Shown here: positions 16,020 to 24,477 of the stretch, one piece after another
Numbering within the stretch: the first letter of the stretch is position 1
Layout: every line of letters starts with the position of its first letter
Source of the DNA: DATLXH01 sp035576005
GTDB lineage: Bacteria; Acidobacteriota; Thermoanaerobaculia; Gp7-AA8
DNA length: 36,371 nt
NCBI GenBank assembly: GCA_035576005.1
Contig: DATLXH010000044.1
Coordinates: 1-36,371, forward strand
Direction of reading: 5' to 3'
The notes under the pieces: generated by a model
Told to the model about the DNA's origin: nothing
The model's database searches: none
What the model saw: only the letters and a program-made list of their open reading frames with translations
Program-made: the position numbers and the translations under genes

Positions 16020-16833
16020 GCTTCCAGCTGTAGTCGTCGTACTCCAGTTCCGCCTTGCCTCCCGCCTCATCCAGAACCCGTTTCTTTTCTGCGGGAAGAT
16101 ACTTCGCCAGGAATGTGACGCCGCCCCCCGCCGCCGCGAAATCGTCGGCGAACCACTTCATGATCGATGATGTGTGCATCGTAGCCTTGCTCCCGTTTCT
16201 CTCGACGCGAACCAGCGGACCGCTCGCAAACGTTCGGACCTGTTCGTCGAGCTGGGCATCCACATGGTCTCCAACGAAAGCCTCCGGCCGGATCGGGGGA
16301 CAACTCGCTGCGGCGCAGTTGATCGCAAAGTGAATACGCGGATCGGCGAACACCATGCGGATCTTGTCGTTCTCGATATCGTCGAGTGAGATGACATTGC
16401 CGGCGAAAGGGACGAGCGGCTTTCGAAACACGTTCGTCCGTGTCACCGGATCTGTCGACAGCTCTTTAATCGAATCGACTGGATAGCGATCCACCACCAC
16501 ACCGACGACATTCACATTGTACAGATTGATCCAGTAGGCGAGCTGCTGCGGTTTCGTCAGAGATGCGACGTCGACACTTCCGAGCTTCGCCCGCAACTCG
16601 CGCAGAGCCTGCTCATCCCGCGCCTTGAGTGGCCCATATTTCATCCCCTGCGCGGGACTGTAATAGTCCTTGAGGAGACGATTCCAGGTCGAGTAGTCCG
16701 GTTCGCCCTTCACAGTGGCCGCGTCACTCTTCGGGATGGCGGGCGCTTCACCGCCACCTCGAGGCGAACAGGCCACGGTGATCGAAACGAGGATCAGGAC
16801 AATCGGGCGGAAGAGGTGTCGCAGGCTCATCAT
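16003..16833 (-). CDS. DUF547 domain lipoprotein
   Basis: A 276-residue predicted lipoprotein. I start at the first of two adjacent ATGs (16831-16833 or 16828-16830), since they lead straight into the signal LRHLFRPIVLILVSITVACS with lipobox VAC and Cys22. The frame runs 25 codons further upstream without signal features. The DUF547 domain covers about residues 70-220, with QQLAYWINLYNVNVVGVV, ISLDDIEN and the hallmark HFAINCAAASCPPI. The family is widespread in exported proteins of Acidobacteriota and Bacteroidota and has no proven activity. A TATCGT hexamer lies 7 nt before the ATG. The 3' end overlaps the convergent GT2 gene by 17 bp. Confidence 0.88.
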   Translation of the reverse strand: MMSLRHLFRPIVLILVSITVACSPRGGGEAPAIPKSDAATVKGEPDYSTWNRLLKDYYSPAQGMKYGPLKARDEQALRELRAKLGSVDVASLTKPQQLAYWINLYNVNVVGVVVDRYPVDSIKELSTDPVTRTNVFRKPLVPFAGNVISLDDIENDKIRMVFADPRIHFAINCAAASCPPIRPEAFVGDHVDAQLDEQVRTFASGPLVRVERNGSKATMHTSSIMKWFADDFAAAGGGVTFLAKYLPAEKKRVLDEAGGKAELEYDDYSWKLNDWK

Positions 16834-16959
16834 GCTGGAGACGATACGCCCTCCGGCGAGTTGCGGATTCAGAAACCGGTCAGGAATTGCGGTAGTCACG
16901 ACCCGCAAGGCAAGTCTGAGGCGTGTTTTTTGCTCTTATAGACCGCGGAGGCCCTACCC

Positions 16960-17673
16960 ATGAAAAAATCCGGCACTCGTCTGACAGCGCTTCTCCCGAT
17001 CCTTGCCCTTCTTCTCCTTCCCGGCTGCGGGAGCGTAGGAGTCGGCGACATCCTCGGGGCTGTCCTCGGCGGCGGCGGCGCAGGCCAGGGCGGCAATTAT
17101 CCCAGTGGCAGTCAGTCCCAGGACGTCCGTGCAACTGTGGAATCGGTCGATACCCGGGGGCAGCGCATCGAGTTGAGTTACGTCAACGGCCGCAACAGCA
17201 GGGCGACGGTCTATTTCGACTCTCGCACACGCGTGGTCTATCAGAACAGGAGCTATTCCCCTAGCGACCTCGAGCGCGGCGATGAGGTCGAGATCCGTCT
17301 TTCGAACAGCAGAAACAATCAGCCGGTCGCCGACACGATCACGGTCCTTCGCAGCGTTTCAGGTCAGGGGGGAAGCAACTATCCAAACAACTACCCCGAC
17401 AACCAGAGCTCAGACATCGAGGGCACTGTCGACTACGTCGACGACCGAAGTGGACGGCTTGAACTGACCAACGTATACATCGACGGTCGGCGGGCAAATC
17501 AACGCAGCGTGCGGATTGAAGTTGATAATCAGACGCGGGTCGTCTACCAGAACCGCTCGTTCCGCATCACCGACCTCGAACGGGGCGACCAGGTCCAGGT
17601 CCGCCTCTACAACCGCAACAGCAGCCAGTATCGGGCCGACACCATCACGGTCACGCGTAGCGCGCGCCGGTAG
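16960..17673 (+). CDS. Lipoprotein with tandem DUF5666-like domains
   Basis: A 237-residue lipoprotein. The signal is MKKSGTRLTALLPILALLLLPGC, with Cys23 lipidated. A Gly-rich linker follows (about 27-50). Two copies of an 80-90-residue beta domain then occur, at about 54-132 and 146-237. Each has VYFDSRTRVVYQNRSY or VEVDNQTRVVYQNRSF type strands followed by DLERGD(E/Q)V(E/Q)(I/V)RL and DTITV(L/T)RS. The copies are clearly a tandem duplication. A GGAGG at 16947-16951 supports the start. The domain resembles the single copy at 14798. The role is unknown, probably in the outer envelope. Confidence 0.85.
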   Translation: MKKSGTRLTALLPILALLLLPGCGSVGVGDILGAVLGGGGAGQGGNYPSGSQSQDVRATVESVDTRGQRIELSYVNGRNSRATVYFDSRTRVVYQNRSYSPSDLERGDEVEIRLSNSRNNQPVADTITVLRSVSGQGGSNYPNNYPDNQSSDIEGTVDYVDDRSGRLELTNVYIDGRRANQRSVRIEVDNQTRVVYQNRSFRITDLERGDQVQVRLYNRNSSQYRADTITVTRSARR

Positions 17674-17784
17674 CGATCGCCCGTCGGGGTTTGGCACGAA
17701 CGGTGTCGAACCCCTTCTCCCTTCCCCGGAAGGTGGCGCGTCGAGCGCCGGACGAGGGTCTTCCGTTGGCTGATCAGCCTCACG

Positions 17785-17826
17785 TGTGCAAAACATGTTG
17801 ACATGCGCATTCACACTTACTAAGGT
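17785..17826 (+). promoter_or_regulatory. vapBC promoter with palindromic candidate operator
   Basis: CATGT-TG-ACATG (17794-17805) is a perfect inverted repeat, flanked by TGTG (17785-17788) and CACA (17812-17815). Inside it TTGACA (17798-17803) is a perfect -35, and 17 bp later TAAGGT (17821-17826) could be the -10, ending 7 nt before the vapB ATG. A VapB-VapC complex bound to the palindrome would cover the -35, which fits autoregulation. AAGG within the -10 could also act as a weak Shine-Dalgarno. Confidence 0.55.
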
Positions 17827-17833
17827 TTAGCAC

Positions 17834-18064
17834 ATGTCAAAGATGGTTCAACTTCGAAATGTCCCGGACGAGCTCCACAGGTCTCTAAAAGCCCGGGCAG
17901 CCCTCGCAGGAATGTCCTTGTCCGACTACCTTCTTCGAGAAATTCGCCGCTCCGCTGAGCGTCCGACCTCAGAGGAAATGCTAAGGCGCCTCGAACGTAG
18001 AGATCCGGTTAAAGCGTCTTTCTCCCCCGCCGAGGGAGTCCGGGCCCAGCGCGACAAACGATGA
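17834..18064 (+). CDS. Antitoxin VapB/FitA-like, ribbon-helix-helix
   Basis: A 76-residue antitoxin. The N-terminal half is the ribbon-helix-helix DNA-binding fold: MVQLRNVPDELHRSLKARAALAGMSLSDYLLREIRR, with beta strand, helix 1, the GMS turn and helix 2. The FitA-type opening resembles other antitoxins of PIN toxins. The charged C-terminal half (about 42-76) should wrap around and inhibit VapC. The stop overlaps the vapC start as ATGA, so translation is coupled. No strong ribosome-binding site precedes the ATG; see the promoter entry. Confidence 0.92.
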   Translation: MSKMVQLRNVPDELHRSLKARAALAGMSLSDYLLREIRRSAERPTSEEMLRRLERRDPVKASFSPAEGVRAQRDKR

Positions 18065-18456
18065 TTGTTGCAGACGCCTCGGCCATTCTCGAGATTCTTC
18101 TTCACACGAAAGCGGCATCTGCCCTTCGCGATCGCATCCTCGGCAGCGACGAAAGTCTCCATGCTCCGGAGCTTCTCGACCTCGAGGTCCTGCAGGTTAT
18201 CCGGCGTTATCTGCAAACTCGCGACATCGCCTTGCCTCGCGCGGAAGAAGCACTCCGGGACCTCGCTGATCTTCGGCTGGAGCGCTACCCTCATGGCATT
18301 CTGCTCAGAAGGATCTGGCAACTGCGGCAGAACTTCACGTCGTACGACGCAGCTTACGTCAGTCTTGCGGAGCTCCTGGACGCTACGCTGATTACCACCG
18401 ATGCGCGACTGGCGGCGTCCGCGCGAAAGCTGGTCGAGGTCGAGCTCTTTCGATAG
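18061..18456 (+). CDS. Toxin VapC, PIN-domain ribonuclease
   Basis: A 131-residue PIN endoribonuclease that would cleave tRNA or rRNA when free of VapB. The four acidic residues of the magnesium site are present: Asp5 in MIVADAS, Glu42 in LLDLEVLQ, Asp96 in SYDAAYVSLAE and Asp114 in ITTDARL. The length is normal, so the toxin should be active. The start overlaps the antitoxin stop by four bases. Repeat A3 lies 48 bp downstream. Confidence 0.95.
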   Translation: MIVADASAILEILLHTKAASALRDRILGSDESLHAPELLDLEVLQVIRRYLQTRDIALPRAEEALRDLADLRLERYPHGILLRRIWQLRQNFTSYDAAYVSLAELLDATLITTDARLAASARKLVEVELFR

Positions 18457-18503
18457 TGAAGCACAAGGGTGTCGGCCGCACGCCGTGCGGCCCTACACCC
18501 GCC

Positions 18504-18688
18504 CGAGCCCGCACTTCTCACAGACCTTTGTCGAGAGACGGCGGAGAGTGGCTTGGATGCGAGGCGCACGGCGATTTTGCGACGAAGGCATAGTTGACAC
18601 TATGTCAAGGAGCGAAATTGCTGTGCAACGAACAGACAGGCCGCTATCCGTCGTCTCGCGACAAAGGTCTGTGAGAAATGCGGGCTAG
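18504..18688 (-). repeat. Family A 185-bp near-palindrome, copy A3 (inverted orientation)
   Basis: CCCGCACTTCTCACAGACCTT from 18508 and its near-complement, ending in GCGGG-CTAG at 18688, form the arms; the left end reads CGAG. The centre AGTTGACACTATG matches the reverse of A1 and A2. Together with D1 it fills 18457-18791 between the convergent vapC and DUF2911 genes, and I see no gene there. Confidence 0.88.
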
Positions 18689-18741
18689 AGGAGTGGAGAG
18701 GCTGACGCCATCCTCCGGACAGGAGGGTGAGCGCCAGCGTC

Positions 18742-18791
18742 GACACACAGGGGTGTCTGTCCCACACCAGACAGGAGTGTCTGTTCTGTAA
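18742..18791 (-). repeat. Family D tandem hairpins, copy D1, at the end of the DUF2911 gene
   Basis: Read on the minus strand, directly after the TAG stop (18792-18794), come TTACAGAA and then CAGACA-CTCC-TGTCTG (18768-18783). After a few bases follows GACAGACA-CCCC-TGTGTGTC (18742-18761, one mismatch). Both are short hairpins with four-base loops and no T-tract. Confidence 0.75.
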
Positions 18792-19646
18792 CTACCTCAT
18801 GTCGCGCTGAATCGACTTCATGGTCCCTTCCAGAATCGCCATAAAGTCTGCGGGCATTTTGCCTCGAGCCATCGACAGGCCCTTCTCCATCGTCGTATGA
18901 GCCTCTTTCATCCGGCCTTTCTTGTGAAGGAGCTGGGCCTTCGTCCAGAGGTTGAAGACATCTTCCTTCGCGGCGATCGACTTATCGATCCAGACGAGCC
19001 CTTCGTCCAGACGCTGATTGCTGTCGAGCGCGAACGAAGCGGCGCTGCCGAAAAGCATCGCATCATCTGATTTCGCGGAGGTCAGTGCGGCGTCGAGATT
19101 CTTCCAGACGATCTTCGGCACATCGACATCGACTCGCATCGGTATCGCGGCTTTCTCCCAGTTCAGCATGACGATCGCCGAGGTTGGCGAGGTCGGGTCG
19201 ATCGTGACTCGCATCCATTCCGTGTGCGCCGTCTTCGCCGGGGTTACGGCAACACGTAACTGATCCTTCTTCTCGTCATATCCGTAGGCTCCCCACTGCT
19301 TGGGATCCTTGTTCAGAATGAGCGTCCAATTCTCTTTCCCGGGGATTGCGAAGAAGGAGTAGGTGCCGGCCGGCACGTCCTTTCCCTCGACTTTGACCGC
19401 ATCGCTGAATGTGATGGTAGTTGCCTCATTCGCACCCATCCGCCATGGCTTGTCGTACGGAACGAGACCACCCCAGATCGTGCGGCCTTTCACGCCGGGG
19501 CGATGGTAGTCGACAGTGATATTCGCCGTTCCGATGGTCTGCACTACGGAAGCCTTCTGACTTGGACGCGGGGTCGCGACCTGGGCGCTGGCTGGTAGCG
19601 CGACGAGAACAATCGTGGAAATGATGAGAAGCAGAGATCTGCGCAT
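18792..19646 (-). CDS. Exported DUF2911 domain protein with TPR-like C-terminus
   Basis: A 284-residue secreted protein. The ATG at 19644-19646 is preceded by AGGAGG on the coding strand and starts the signal peptide MRRSLLLIISTIVLVALPASAQ; eleven more in-frame codons upstream are not needed. DUF2911 covers about residues 25-165: VDYHRPGVKGRTIWGGLVPYDKPWRMGANEATTITF, then the PAGTYSFFAIPG strand and a WGAYGYDEKKD segment. Residues about 180-284 look helical and TPR-like (GLVWIDKSIAAKEDVFNLWTKAQLLHKKGRMKEAHTTMEKGL). The family is common in Bacteroidota and Acidobacteriota and has no known activity. It ends at D1. Confidence 0.92.
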   Translation of the reverse strand: MRRSLLLIISTIVLVALPASAQVATPRPSQKASVVQTIGTANITVDYHRPGVKGRTIWGGLVPYDKPWRMGANEATTITFSDAVKVEGKDVPAGTYSFFAIPGKENWTLILNKDPKQWGAYGYDEKKDQLRVAVTPAKTAHTEWMRVTIDPTSPTSAIVMLNWEKAAIPMRVDVDVPKIVWKNLDAALTSAKSDDAMLFGSAASFALDSNQRLDEGLVWIDKSIAAKEDVFNLWTKAQLLHKKGRMKEAHTTMEKGLSMARGKMPADFMAILEGTMKSIQRDMR

Positions 19647-19821
19647 GAAATACCTCCTGAATGGCGACATTGTAATCAAAACGAATCGTCAACTGACCTG
19701 ACCGCTCCCCACTGCTCGATCGAATCGTGCAAGAGCGGGCGGCCCATGCTGGCGGATCTTTTGCTCACTGGTGGAATGTGAACGACAGCAGATGTCGGCA
19801 TGAACTGAGGGGAAAACGACG

Positions 19822-20145
19822 ATGTCCGACAACCTGGAACGTGATGCAATTGAACGGAACATAAAAAACGCGCGCGAGGGAATTGGACGCGAGCTCGATG
19901 ATCTGGACATCAGACTGAGCGCGATGAAAGAGAATGCGGCGTCGAAAGTGCCTGCCCTGGCTGCCGGGGTCCTGGCTGTCGGGCTGGTCCTCGCATTCGC
20001 TCCTGCCGGGATTCGAGCGATTTTCCGGAAGGTGAGGCCCCGCAGGAGACCGAAGCGAAAACCCGCCTCGGAGCCGCAAAAACGATCGCAGGGTCAGCAG
20101 GCAAACGCTGGTCAGAAGACGACCGGGCGAAGCGAGAAATCGTAG
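19822..20145 (+). CDS. DUF3618-like small membrane protein
   Basis: A 107-residue protein with a GAGGGGA ribosome-binding site upstream. The N-terminal segment ERDAIERNIKNAREGIGRELDDLDIRL (about 5-35) resembles the helical repeat of DUF3618, whose members begin with an IERTR...L...LD pattern. One membrane helix follows (about 43-63, VPALAAGVLAVGLVLAFAPAG). The C-terminal tail is strongly basic (RKVRPRRRPKRKP...), probably on the cytoplasmic side. The function is unknown; it resembles the DUF883-like proteins at 7205-8022 in general build. Confidence 0.75.
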   Translation: MSDNLERDAIERNIKNAREGIGRELDDLDIRLSAMKENAASKVPALAAGVLAVGLVLAFAPAGIRAIFRKVRPRRRPKRKPASEPQKRSQGQQANAGQKTTGRSEKS

Positions 20146-20171
20146 GCGCGCCGGTACGCTCAGTCGAACTT

Positions 20172-20822
20172 TTGAAACTCGACGGCTGCGACGGCTTGAA
20201 TGCGATACCGTTCAGCTCATTGAAGATTGAGCACAGGAGTTCGAGCGGTCCGGTTTGCGCTGTGCTCGCGGCTGGAATGTCGCTGCGATTCGGAAGCCGA
20301 AAGCAGCTCGCGCTCTTCGAGGGCGAAACCCTGATGCGCCGGTCCGTTCGAATCGCGCTCGCCGCCGGCTGCAGCCGTACGATCGTGGTGGTGCCTTCGA
20401 GGGTTCCCGAGATCCGGCACGAGCTGAGCACGATGCCGGTCGAAATCGTGGAGAACCCTGATCCGCAGCAAGGCATGAGCTCGTCGCTCAAGCTCGCGGC
20501 CCATGCCGCACAACGGCGATCGCTTCTCGTGGTGCTCGCGGACCAGCCGCGGGTCACCTCCGAGCATCTCAGAGCTTTGATTGCGGTCAACGCTCCGATC
20601 GCCGTCTCACTGTTCAATGGAACGATGGGACCACCGGCCTTCTTCGGAGAGCAGTTTGTGCCTCTGCTCCTCACCGTGACCGGGGACCACGGCGGTGCAG
20701 AGATCATTCGAGCTCACCGGGATCAGGTCGTCACTGTCCCGTTCGATGCTGCCGCGATCGACATCGACACAGAGGCGGATCTCCGCAGGCTGGAATCCGC
20801 GACGACCCGGAGCGGCCGATGA
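20172..20822 (+). CDS. mocA: MocA-like molybdenum cofactor cytidylyltransferase
   Basis: A protein of about 200-216 residues with the nucleotidyltransferase fold of MobA/MocA. The CTP-binding loop is VLAAGMSLRFGSRKQLA (about residues 31-47), with NPDPQQGMSSSLKLA near 95 and VVLADQPRVT near 118. It would convert Mo-molybdopterin to the cytosine dinucleotide form used by xanthine dehydrogenase-family enzymes. The start is unsure: TTG at 20172 is the longest choice, and a TTG at 20220 just before the fold is also possible. The stop overlaps the xdhC start (ATGA). The pair converges on paoCBA, the likely client enzyme. Confidence 0.85.
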   Translation: MKLDGCDGLNAIPFSSLKIEHRSSSGPVCAVLAAGMSLRFGSRKQLALFEGETLMRRSVRIALAAGCSRTIVVVPSRVPEIRHELSTMPVEIVENPDPQQGMSSSLKLAAHAAQRRSLLVVLADQPRVTSEHLRALIAVNAPIAVSLFNGTMGPPAFFGEQFVPLLLTVTGDHGGAEIIRAHRDQVVTVPFDAAAIDIDTEADLRRLESATTRSGR

Positions 20823-21799
20823 GTCTGGGAAGACTGCTCGAAGCAGTTCACGCCAGCCCGTCAAATTACATCGGCATGGCCACCGTCATCGCTGTCGAAG
20901 GATCGGCGTACCGCCACGCAGGCGCCCGCATGCTGGTAGCTGATGGCGACCAGCACGTCGGAACGATCAGTGGCGGATGCCTGGAGGCTGATGTGGTGGA
21001 GCACATCCGTGCGCTGCAGCCTGGCAGCTTCAAGCGACTCAGCTACGACACGCGTTCGGACGATGATCTCGTCTGGGGAACTGGAAGCGGATGCAACGGC
21101 GTCATCTCGATTGTGGTCGAGCGATGGTCGAGCGATACCGTACCTCCTCATCTGCTGCTACTGGCCACGAAAGCCGACCGGGCTCCGATCGTTCTTGCGA
21201 CATCGATCAGTGGCCGCGGGCACGCACTGGTCGAACAAGACGGAGATGCGCTGCCGCGGATCGAAACGAGCGCGAATGACCAGTGGTTCTTCGATCTCGC
21301 CAGACCTGCGGAGTCCGTCACGATCTTCGGATCGGGTGAGGATGCCCGCTCAGTTGCGAAGTTCGCAGCGGCACTCGACTGGAAAGTGACGCTTGTCGAC
21401 ACGCGGCAAGTAAGCGGACTGCCGGACTCTGTGAAAACAATCGCCGCCCCGTTTGAAACATGGGCAAAGACTCCGCGGGCTGCTCACGTGGTGGTGATGA
21501 CACATCATTTCGAGAAAGACCTTCACGCCTTGAGGTCTGCGTTCAGCTCGAATGCAACTTACATCGGATTGCTCGGTGCAAGCGGCCGAACCGAACGATT
21601 ACTTGCAGCCTTGGGTGAGACCATCGATGCCACAAGACTGCATTCTCCAATCGGGCTCGACATCGGAGCGGAAACTCCGGCAGAAATCGCTCTGGCGATC
21701 GTCGCAGAGATGACAGCAGCAGCTCGGAATCGCGGCGCCGGCTTTCTCCGCAACCGGATCTCACCTCTTCACGACATAGAACACTCCGCGAGACGGTGA
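20819..21799 (+). CDS. xdhC: XdhC/CoxI-family molybdoenzyme maturation chaperone
   Basis: A 326-residue cytosolic chaperone that binds molybdenum cofactor, helps its sulfuration and inserts it into xanthine dehydrogenase-family enzymes (PaoD is the E. coli counterpart for PaoABC). The N-terminal XdhC/CoxI domain (about 10-95) carries VEGSAYRHAGARMLV and SGGCLEADVV, with Cys54. A Rossmann domain follows (about 160-300) with VTIFGSGEDARSVAKFA, HVVVMTHHFEKDL and YIGLLGASGR. Both domains are intact. The start overlaps the mocA stop, so the two are co-translated. Confidence 0.93.
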   Translation: MSLGRLLEAVHASPSNYIGMATVIAVEGSAYRHAGARMLVADGDQHVGTISGGCLEADVVEHIRALQPGSFKRLSYDTRSDDDLVWGTGSGCNGVISIVVERWSSDTVPPHLLLLATKADRAPIVLATSISGRGHALVEQDGDALPRIETSANDQWFFDLARPAESVTIFGSGEDARSVAKFAAALDWKVTLVDTRQVSGLPDSVKTIAAPFETWAKTPRAAHVVVMTHHFEKDLHALRSAFSSNATYIGLLGASGRTERLLAALGETIDATRLHSPIGLDIGAETPAEIALAIVAEMTAAARNRGAGFLRNRISPLHDIEHSARR

Positions 21800-21838
21800 C
21801 CTCTCCCCGCGGGAAAGGGGTGGGTGGGCGGGTCATAC

Positions 21839-22162
21839 GCGCGAACGTTACCTCGCGGGGTTTCAGGCCCCGAAGGGGGCTCGTAGGGTAGCCGGGGGTG
21901 CGAGCGTCAGCGAGCGACCACCGGTATGCGTCGGCGAAAGACAGTTCGACCCCGGATGGGGTCGCGTATGTGTCGAGGGCATCGCAAGATCATACGCGGC
22001 CCCTCCGGGGTCGAATGACTTCCGCGAATCCATAGACCCGGTGGTCACTCGCTGACGCTCGCACCACCGGCTACCCTACGAGCCCCCTCCGGGGGCCTGA
22101 GACCGCGGCGATCTCGACATGGGAACCCGTGGCCTGGGGCGCCCCGCGAGGTAAGTTAGCGC
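21839..22162. repeat. Family E large inverted repeat, about 324 bp
   Basis: Outer arms GCGCGAACGTTACCTCGCGG (from 21839) and CCCGCGAGGTAAGTTAGCGC (ending 22162) are near-complementary. Inner arms follow, around GGGGGCTCGTAGGGTAGCCG and its inverse, and GGTGCGAGCGTCAGCGAGCG and its inverse near 22050. The middle holds GACCCCGGATGGGGTC and CCCCTCCGGGG hairpins. It fills 21800-22250 between the convergent xdhC and paoC genes. I find no gene in it. Confidence 0.85.
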
Positions 22163-22250
22163 ATTGGGGGGTGGGGTGAGGGGCTCCGGCGATGCCGCCA
22201 AGGTCCTCTCCGCCGAAACAATCTCTGTTTCGCTCTCCTCTCGACCGAGT

Positions 22251-22293
22251 GACAGACAAGAGTGTTTGTCCTACAAGAGTGTCTGTCCTACAA
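22251..22293 (-). repeat. Family D hairpin unit, copy D2, overlapping the paoC stop
   Basis: On the minus strand the sequence TTGTAGGACAGACAC contains the TAG stop codon of the molybdopterin subunit gene (22288-22290). It is followed by a second unit, GACAAACA-CTCT-TGTCTGTC (22251-22270, one G-T pair). No T-tract follows. Confidence 0.72.
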
Positions 22294-24477
22294 CAACTTC
22301 TCGATCGTGATCGGCAGATCCCGAATCCTCTTCCCCGTTGCGTGGAACACTGCATTCGCAATCGCCGGAGTCACTCCCACGATTCCGACCTCGCCAATCC
22401 CTTTTGCGCCGATCGGGTTCACATGCAGGTCCGTCTCCTCGACGAAGATCACATCGAGATTCCGGATGTCAGCATTCACCGGAATCAGATACTCGCCAAA
22501 GTTCACGTTGGTAAACGACCCCGCGCGCTTGTCAAAGTGGGTCTGCTCCATCAGAGCTGCGCTGATTCCCTGCACGATCCCGCCGAGATACTGACTACGC
22601 GCAGTCTTTGCGTTGAGTATCCGCCCAGCGGCGAAGGCGCTCACCATCCGCCTGACACTCACAATTCCCAGATCCACATCGACCGCCACCTCGGCGAAAT
22701 GCGCGCCGAATGCGTGCATCGAGTATTTCTGCGCCGCTTCTTCTGGTTTGGAGTCGACTCGCACAGTGATGCTCGGGAGGTAATGTCGGTGTAACAGCGC
22801 GGCGTAATCTTCCACACGCTCGCCCTCGGCGAGCTCGACAAGCTTCTTCTTCAAAGCGGTTGCAACTTCGAACACGGCGGACCCGACACTCGACGCCGTC
22901 ATCGATCCTGCCGAGATCGGGGCAGTCGGCAACGTCGTATCTCCGTAAAGAAACCGCACGCGCTCCGCAGGCAAACCGAGCACCTCGGCGGCAACCTGCG
23001 CCATCACCGTTGCCGTACCTGTCCCCATCTCATGCGAGCCACTGGACACAATGACGGTACCGTCATCGTGCATGACCGCTCTTGCAGAGGCCGGCGATCG
23101 GTGAGCCGGATACGTCGCCGTCGCCGTCCCATATCCGATGAGCAGACGACCCTCACGCATGGAACGCGGCTCACGATTCCTGCGCGACCATCCAAAGCGT
23201 TCCGCTCCGCGCGTATAGCACTCCTTGAGCGACTTACTCGACCACGGCTTGCCGTCTGAAGGGTTCACGTCGGCGTGATTGATCGTCCTGAGCTCGATGG
23301 GATCCATCCTGAGCGAGTACGCGAGCTCGTCGAGCGCCGACTCCAGCGCGAAGCAGCCTGGGTTCTCGCCCGGGGCACGCATGTAAGTGCCGCTCGCCAC
23401 GTTCAGCTCGACGACCTTGTGGGCTGCGTACAGATTGGGCGTCGCGTAGAGCGTTCGAGTCGGGCGTGTGGCTCGCTCATTGAAGTCATTGATGGCATTT
23501 CCCTGACAGATCGCGTCGTGGATGATCGACACCAGCTTTCCATCCTGCGTGGCGCCGAGAGCCACTCGCTGCTCGGTTTCGGGACGATGACCTGTCGTAA
23601 AGAAGAGCTGGCGGCGCGGCATCCACAGTTTGACCGGCTTGTTGACGACCTTTGCCGCCATGACGCCGATCAGCAGATGAGGCCATGCGGAGCCCTTACT
23701 GCCAAACGCTCCGCCAACGTACGGCGAGAGGACGCGAACGTTCTCCGTGGGAATCGCAAAAGCACGCGCGAGCATCTGCCGCGTGGCAAAAATGTTCTGC
23801 GCCGAATCGTGGAGCGTTAGCTTGTCCCCGTCCCACACAGCGACGATGGCATGCGCTTCGAGAGGATTGTGATGCTGATAAGGACTGCGGTAGACCTGAT
23901 CGATCTTCACGGCTGCCGCTTCAAAAGCGGCCTGGGGGTTTCCCTTGGTGAACGGCTCGTTCTGCGGACCTGACGGCTTGGTGACCGCCTCCCCGCGAAG
24001 CGCATGCATGTCCGTGCGCGCCGCCTTCACGTTGTACGTCACCTTCACCAGCGAAGCAGCATGCGTCGCATGTTCGAGCGTGTCGGCTATGACGACAGCG
24101 ATCTGCTGGCCGACGTAGTGAATGGTCGCGCTCGCGAATGGCACAGCCCGAGGCTCAGCATAGTTGCCGGACGGATTTCCCCCTGGTGCTGCTCCGCCCC
24201 CCGAAGGCGTTGCCGTCTTTCCGCCCGTCTCGCTGTTTCCGCCGCCTGCACTCCCCGGCAGATGAGTTTTCGGGGGATTGAGATGCGAAAGGATTGTGAG
24301 CACTCCTGGAGCTTTTTTAGCGGCCGCAAGATCGAGGGATTTCATGGTGCCCGCAGGAATCGTCGCCATGACAACCACTGCATGAACGAGCCCGGGCAGG
24401 TTGTTCTCAGCAGCGAAACGGGCGTCCCCTGTGACTTTCGGTCGCCCATCGACGCGGTCGCGCGCTTGGCCGATCAT
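22288..24477 (-). CDS. paoC: Aldehyde oxidoreductase, molybdopterin-binding subunit (PaoC-like)
   Basis: A 729-residue catalytic subunit of a xanthine dehydrogenase-family periplasmic aldehyde oxidoreductase, which uses molybdopterin cytosine dinucleotide to oxidise aldehydes to acids. The small N-terminal domain covers about 1-140. The large cofactor-binding region contains GGAFGSKG (about 260), MRAPGENPG (about 380) and the C-terminal GAKGIGEVGI, where Glu696 aligns with the catalytic base of E. coli PaoC. Residues about 75-104 are an unusual Gly/Ser-rich insertion (GSAGGGNSETGGK... to NPSG) in the N-terminal domain. The length otherwise matches E. coli PaoC (732 residues). The start overlaps the paoB stop as ATGA. 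The last codon and stop lie in repeat D2. Confidence 0.93.
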   Translation of the reverse strand: MIGQARDRVDGRPKVTGDARFAAENNLPGLVHAVVVMATIPAGTMKSLDLAAAKKAPGVLTILSHLNPPKTHLPGSAGGGNSETGGKTATPSGGGAAPGGNPSGNYAEPRAVPFASATIHYVGQQIAVVIADTLEHATHAASLVKVTYNVKAARTDMHALRGEAVTKPSGPQNEPFTKGNPQAAFEAAAVKIDQVYRSPYQHHNPLEAHAIVAVWDGDKLTLHDSAQNIFATRQMLARAFAIPTENVRVLSPYVGGAFGSKGSAWPHLLIGVMAAKVVNKPVKLWMPRRQLFFTTGHRPETEQRVALGATQDGKLVSIIHDAICQGNAINDFNERATRPTRTLYATPNLYAAHKVVELNVASGTYMRAPGENPGCFALESALDELAYSLRMDPIELRTINHADVNPSDGKPWSSKSLKECYTRGAERFGWSRRNREPRSMREGRLLIGYGTATATYPAHRSPASARAVMHDDGTVIVSSGSHEMGTGTATVMAQVAAEVLGLPAERVRFLYGDTTLPTAPISAGSMTASSVGSAVFEVATALKKKLVELAEGERVEDYAALLHRHYLPSITVRVDSKPEEAAQKYSMHAFGAHFAEVAVDVDLGIVSVRRMVSAFAAGRILNAKTARSQYLGGIVQGISAALMEQTHFDKRAGSFTNVNFGEYLIPVNADIRNLDVIFVEETDLHVNPIGAKGIGEVGIVGVTPAIANAVFHATGKRIRDLPITIEKLL

